Source: Acanthamoeba lenticulata (lineage: Eukaryota > Discosea > Longamoebia > Acanthamoebidae). Taken from it: a stretch of 18,167 nt of DNA. A model generated the notes under the pieces. The model was not told the origin of the DNA. It saw only the letters and a list, made by a program, of their open reading frames with translations, and ran no database searches. Positions 14,381 through 18,167 of this stretch are shown in pieces; the first letter of the stretch is position 1; every line of letters begins with the position of its first letter. The stretch lies in contig NAVB01000213.1 in NCBI GenBank assembly GCA_002179805.1, positions 1-18,167 of the forward strand. Reading direction: 5' to 3'. Position numbers and translations under genes: made by a program.

Positions 14381-17300
14381 CTATACAGTGTGGTGATAGG
14401 TGGCCGGGGCGGGCCGGTAGTGGCCGAGGGCGCGCTCCCAGTTCTTGTGGACGAAGGCCGACCGGCGGATGCATCGCACCCAGTCCTCGATTTCCTCGGC
14501 GCTCGCGGAGGAGAAGACGTAGGTGCGGCCCGGCGTGCGCAGCTGGAAGCACGTGCGCTTCTTGCCCGGCACCTCACTGATCTCGATCTCGCCCTGCACA
14601 TTGTCCAACGAGATCGTGTTGATGGGCTCCTCTTCCTGTTGAAGAAGAAAACGAAGGGTTGAGCGCGTGTCAAGAGTTGAGAGCCAAACGAAAGGACGCG
14701 TCCTTCAAACCTTTTCATCGCGGTAGTAGCGGATTTCGTGCCGCTGGAGGCTCGTGTAGCGATGTTTCCAGGTCTTGATGCGCCCGCCCTGCTTGATCAG
14801 GTGGCCCTTCCTGGTCGTCGGTTCCAGCCATGGCTGTTGGATTTTCAACGCAACGATGCAGCCAACCGGCATTCAGCCTGAAGAATTAAAAATCAATTTA
14901 ATAGAAAAAGATTTACCTTGGCGTCGACGTCAATGCGGTAGAGGTTGGACTCGCTGAGGACGTGTTGTGGATCGACGACACGTCGGGTGAGGGAGACGTA
15001 GTAGTGTTCGCCGTCGACCAGATAGCACGTCTGGTAGAGGCCCGGCAGGAGCGTGATCCGCACCTGCCACCCTGAGCGAAGGCAACCGACGATTGTGGTG
15101 AGCATTCTTCTTTAAAAGAAAAATAATCTCCAACAAAAAGGCCATGTCCGACGTACGCGAGGTGGTCGAGGGTGAAGAGGGCGTCATCGAGCGCGACTTC
15201 CACTTGGCCTGGAAGAAGGACTTGTACAGCAGCTTCACCTGTTCTCCTCCGAGTCAGCCGTAGAGCAAAAAAAAAAAAACATAAATAAGTTTTAACAATG
15301 AATAAATAATAATAAATTTTAAAGCAGAGCGGCAGTCCGCACGGATTGGGCCCGGCCAGGCCAGAAGAAGGTGACGGGGAGGACGGTCTTGGGGTGCAGC
15401 CGCACGAGCGGCCCGCGCTTCATCTTCTGCCGCTTGGCCTCCTTCTCTTCCTCCTCGAGCGCTGGCTTTTTCGTGCGCCTCCGTTCGCGGCGTTGTTCCT
15501 CCGGCTTCGTTGTTGGTGCTCGTCGCCGACGCTGCTTATTGGCCGCTGGTCGTTCGCCTTCCTCAAGCTGCCCTTCCCGCTCTTCGTCTTCGTCTTCGTT
15601 TTCATTTTCCTCATCCTCGTCTTCGCTTTCATAGTCGGTGGCGTCTTCCTCCTCGACGGGCGCATCGACCTCGTCCAAGGCGCCTTCTTGGCCTTCGCCG
15701 TCGTCATCGTCGCTGTCGAGATCGGTCAGGTCGCTGTCCTCTGCCGACGAGTAGTAGGACGAATCCGAGTAAAACTGTTCCTCCTCGCTGCCGTCATCGT
15801 AGTCGTCATCGCGTTTGTCGGCGTCGACCACCGACAAAGCGAACGACGGCGTCGTCGCGACTCTCCTCGGCCCCGAGCTCGTGCCGTCGCCCTGCAGCTG
15901 GTCGTGGGAGGCCGCGATCGGTCTCTTGCGATTCTTCTCTTTATCTTTGCGCTTCTGGTCGAGCTTCTGCTTCACGGCGGCATCACCATCGACGTTTTTG
16001 TCCTTGTCCTCGTCATTGTCGTCCTTGCCGTCATCATCATCATTGTCGAGCTCGGCACAGGGGCTGCACTCGTCGTCGGAGATGGTGGAGGCCGTGTCGA
16101 TGTCCTCCTCCTCGCAGAGCGACGGACTGCTGGTCTGGCGCAAGCTGGGGCTGCCACTGACGCAACCGAGGCCGGCGCCGACACCGGTATCGGCGCCGAT
16201 GCCGCCGATGCTGCCGCTGAGGCTGCGCTCGCTGGTGTGCGGGCAGGACTTGGAGTGCGTCTCGTTGGCCTCTTGCTCCCTCTTGCTGTTTCGCTTGAGC
16301 CGGAACGAGAGGATGCGATTGGCCGTCTGTTTGCGCAGCGGAGACCCCGCGCCGGTTCGAGTGGCCAAGTCGTCGGCCGTGGGCACTAAGAAAAAGAAAG
16401 ACAGATGAAGACGTGTGAGGTTTTGTGCGGGTGTTCACACGCTGGGCCAAGAAGAGCAAGAAAGCAACCTTTCTTGAGCGTGCTTTTCGGTCTGGCGGCG
16501 GGGTCGCGGCGTCCCGAGCGCTCGGGTGAGACGGGGCCAAAGCCGCGCTTGGTCGCGTGGCGCACCCACGTCTTGAGGGCGTACTTGATCAGCAGCTTCT
16601 TCACATCCTCAGGCCGTATCCGCTGTTGTGTATAAAGGAGGCCCAATGAGCGTGTTGTTTTAGTTTAGTTGGATTTTTTTGAAAAATAAAATTAAATGTA
16701 AAACACTGAGTTCAATGAGGGACAGGAGGTGCACCTTGCACACAAGCTGCAGATTGAAGGCGACGACAAAGTCGTCGGGGAAGTTGGCTGGAATTGGGCA
16801 GCCTGGGTGCTGATAGTAGACACCGTCTGCCCAAAACTTGACGTGGTACACGGCCGGCTATGGCAACGTTGAAAAGGAAGGAGGAACATTGGTGAGGTCA
16901 CGCGGCCACGTATGTGGCTGAAGAAAAGGAGGCGCGAGGGCGGAAACCTCGAGAAGGGCCATGAGGCGGTAGCCCTTGGTTGAGTCGCCGTACATGGAGT
17001 ACTCCTCCCACTGCTCCGCGCCTTCTGCCCGAAACAGAACGCTTATCTGATGTATTTTTTTTCGTCAGGCAAGGTGCATGCAGAAGCGGGGACCGGGCGG
17101 GAGCTCACCTCCGAGGCACTGCGCGGCCACTGGAACACGACCGGCACCAGCGATTCGGCACCAACATCGACGTATTGCGCAGTGCCCGCCTGGCACCAGC
17201 ACAAGGCGGAACCAAGTCAAATGTGGCCACACAAAAAATTGGCAAGGGGGGGGGGAGATAAAATGAAAAGCGAAGAAAAAAGAAGAAGGAAGTACTGGCT

Positions 17301-17637
17301 GGTTGCGGGAGGAGAAGATGGAGGTGACGTTGCGGCCAGCAAGATATTTCTTCTTGCCCAAACTGCGGTTGCTCCTCTGAGAGAGGGTGCGCTTGAGCTT
17401 CATGCCCCCTCCAGCCTCCATCTTTTGCCCGGGCTTCTTTGTTTTCTTGTTGTTCTTTAGTTTCTGGGGTTTAGTTCTGTCCGACGGACCGGCCCGTTTA
17501 ACGGTTGTGAGGTCGTCGGAGGATACCGAGCCCTTGAGCGCGCGCTGCGATGCCGAAAGCATGTTGCGGAGGGAGGCCGCACGCTTACGACTACTACTAC
17601 TACTGGGCTTCTCCTTGCCTCCTTCTGGCTCGAGCAT
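14381..17637 (-). CDS. Protein with two AMPK-beta-like CBM48/E-set domains and a C-terminal PH domain (10 exons)
   Basis: Exons in transcript order: 17637-17296, 17189-17109, 17010-16948, 16857-16735, 16622-16469, 16385-15343, 15238-15157, 15071-14917, 14833-14711, 14635-14381 (TAG); 806 residues. Residues 1-114 are basic, Ser/Lys-rich and probably disordered. Residues about 120-200 (VPVVFQWP, YHVKFWADGVYY, FPDDFVVAFN) follow the AMPK-beta glycogen-binding pattern. Then come a short helical segment (RPEDVKKLLIKYALKTWVRHA) and about 330 residues of linker with long Asp/Glu runs and Lys/Arg patches. Residues about 585-665 (LPVTFFWPGRAQSVKLLYKSF, WQVRITLLPGLYQ, YLVDGEHYYV) repeat the CBM48-like fold. 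A PH domain ends the protein (about 688-790; KGHLIKQGG at its start, EDWVRCIRR in the last helix). No signal peptide or membrane helix is seen, so a cytosolic, membrane- or glycan-associated scaffold is the best guess; no enzyme domain is visible. The exon 2/3 junction has alternatives (see findings). Confidence 0.82.
17246..17255. repeat. Homopolymer of 10 G in an intron
   Basis: A run of ten G on the + strand (ten C on the transcribed strand) lies in the first intron of the CBM48-PH gene (17190-17295). It is pyrimidine-rich on the transcribed strand but too far (about 56 nt) from the acceptor to be a clear tract. Confidence 0.8.
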
Positions 17638-17791
17638 CGCAAAACAAAAGCATACCAAATACAAACAAAATGAGGCACAAACTAATTTTTGAGTAATAAT
17701 AATTTATGGACAGGCCTGGCAGGAGCTGGTCTGCACTACTGCTAAGTGCTACTGCGATCACACAATAGAGGATGATAAGAGGCCTGCTCAT
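17600..17791 (-). CDS. Possible small secreted or membrane peptide ORF (63 aa), doubtful
   Basis: ATG at 17791 opens a 63-codon frame that starts MSRPLIILYCVIAVALSSS, which looks like a signal peptide with a cleavable AxSSS/A end, then a second hydrophobic run. It overlaps the start of the CBM48-PH gene (17637) in another frame, so it may be an upstream ORF in that 5' leader or chance. It is more AT-rich than neighbouring exons and has no recognisable family. Confidence 0.2.
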   Translation of the reverse strand: MSRPLIILYCVIAVALSSSADQLLPGLSINYYYSKISLCLILFVFGMLLFCDARARRRQGEAQ

Positions 17792-17822
17792 ACGTGTTTG
17801 GGCTTAAATAAGCTTGGTAACA

Positions 17823-18004
17823 TTACTGCTCCATGTCATTGGCTTCTCTGATGGCGACCACAAGGGGATGCGTGCTGGTCTCACCTCTGTCTGCGGCGTC
17901 GGGATCCTCAAACCAGGCCACCACGTTGGCAAACTCTCGCTCCTCAGCGTCACATAAGGCGAACTGGTCTGGTGACATGAAGCGCGCCAGGCCCCCGAGC
18001 GTCG
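17823..18004 (-). CDS. 3'-terminal exon of an unrecognised gene, upstream exons not resolved
   Basis: A - strand frame ends at TAA 17823-17825. A plausible acceptor, CGGTTCTGCAG, precedes 18004, giving a 182-nt exon in phase 1 with 59 complete codons; it reads LGGLARFMSPDQFALCDAEE, then EFANVVAWFEDP and ends IREANDMEQ. The frame stays open to about 18047 without ATG. An upstream ATG (about 18133) opens a 19-codon frame that ends in a stop; no donor in it matches phase 1, so the preceding exon is probably outside the window. A perfect-looking donor (AGAG|GTGAGA) lies inside, so the true 3' end may differ. I do not recognise the family. Confidence 0.4.
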
Positions 18005-18167
18005 CTGCAGAACCGTGAGGCAAAGCGGCCAACGGCGACGCCACCAACGGTTGCTTTCGCCTTAGCTTGTCCTGTCATTTCGTCATCACCACAACAACGT
18101 CCAACTGCCGCTTTATCTGCACTTGCGCCTGCATTTTTTTCTCTGGTGTGTGGCGCGAAGACGAACC

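Noticed and set aside
15157..15238. Apparent frameshift in the second CBM48-like domain (another frame reads VALDDALFTLDHL)
   Set aside because: The 82-nt exon closes phase with both neighbours in the VKLLYKSFFQAKWKSRS frame and continues into WQVRITLLPGLYQ as AMPK beta does; the other frame is chance.
15346..16389. 347-codon + strand ORF rich in Val, Ile, Leu and Phe, looking like a membrane protein
   Set aside because: It is the antisense of the Asp/Glu/Lys-rich linker exon of the CBM48-PH gene; Asp and Glu codons read backwards give hydrophobic residues.

Overview
The window reads as nuclear DNA of a free-living amoeba close to Acanthamoeba. That is an inference from three things: GC-rich exons split by many short (about 50-120 nt) introns, tightly packed genes on both strands, and a giant receptor that joins bacterial-type phosphate-binding modules to two tyrosine-kinase-like (TKL) domains and a class III cyclase. 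I recall that last architecture as typical of Acanthamoeba but could not search for it. All gene models were spliced by hand from the sequence. In the four complete models every exon phase closes and the exon sums divide by three.

Layout. (1) + strand, 36-1837: the C-terminal 410 residues of the glycogen branching enzyme GBE1 in eight exons, entering from the left edge; one intron has a GC donor. (2) - strand, 8528 to 1988: a 21-exon, 1687-residue receptor with signal peptide, two tandem PstS-like domains, an EGF-like module, one membrane helix, TKL kinase 1, a class III nucleotidyl cyclase and TKL kinase 2. (3) 8529-9063: a stretch between genes that keeps an unexplained open frame on the - strand. 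(4) - strand, 12021 to 9064: a 12-exon circularly permuted GTPase of the YqeH/NOA1 family with an unusual acidic and lysine-rich tail. (5) + strand, about 12180-14279: a five-exon gene with a BOD1/SHG1-like N-terminal half and a long Ser/Asp/Arg disordered tail, divergent from the GTPase. (6) - strand, 17637 to 14381: a ten-exon, 806-residue protein with two domains resembling the glycogen-binding module of AMPK beta (CBM48/E-set), separated by a long charged linker and followed by a PH domain. (7) Right edge: a possible short ORF with a signal-like start and the 3' end of an unrecognised - strand gene.

The genes alternate in convergent pairs (branching enzyme/receptor; BOD1-like/CBM48-PH) and one divergent pair (GTPase/BOD1-like). 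There is no evidence of an operon or a shared pathway, though a glycogen-synthesis enzyme and a protein with two glycogen-binding-like domains lie in the same 18 kb. The most interesting objects are the receptor, whose cyclase metal site is rearranged and whose binding domains have lost the classic phosphate motif, and the CBM48-CBM48-PH protein, a combination I do not recognise.
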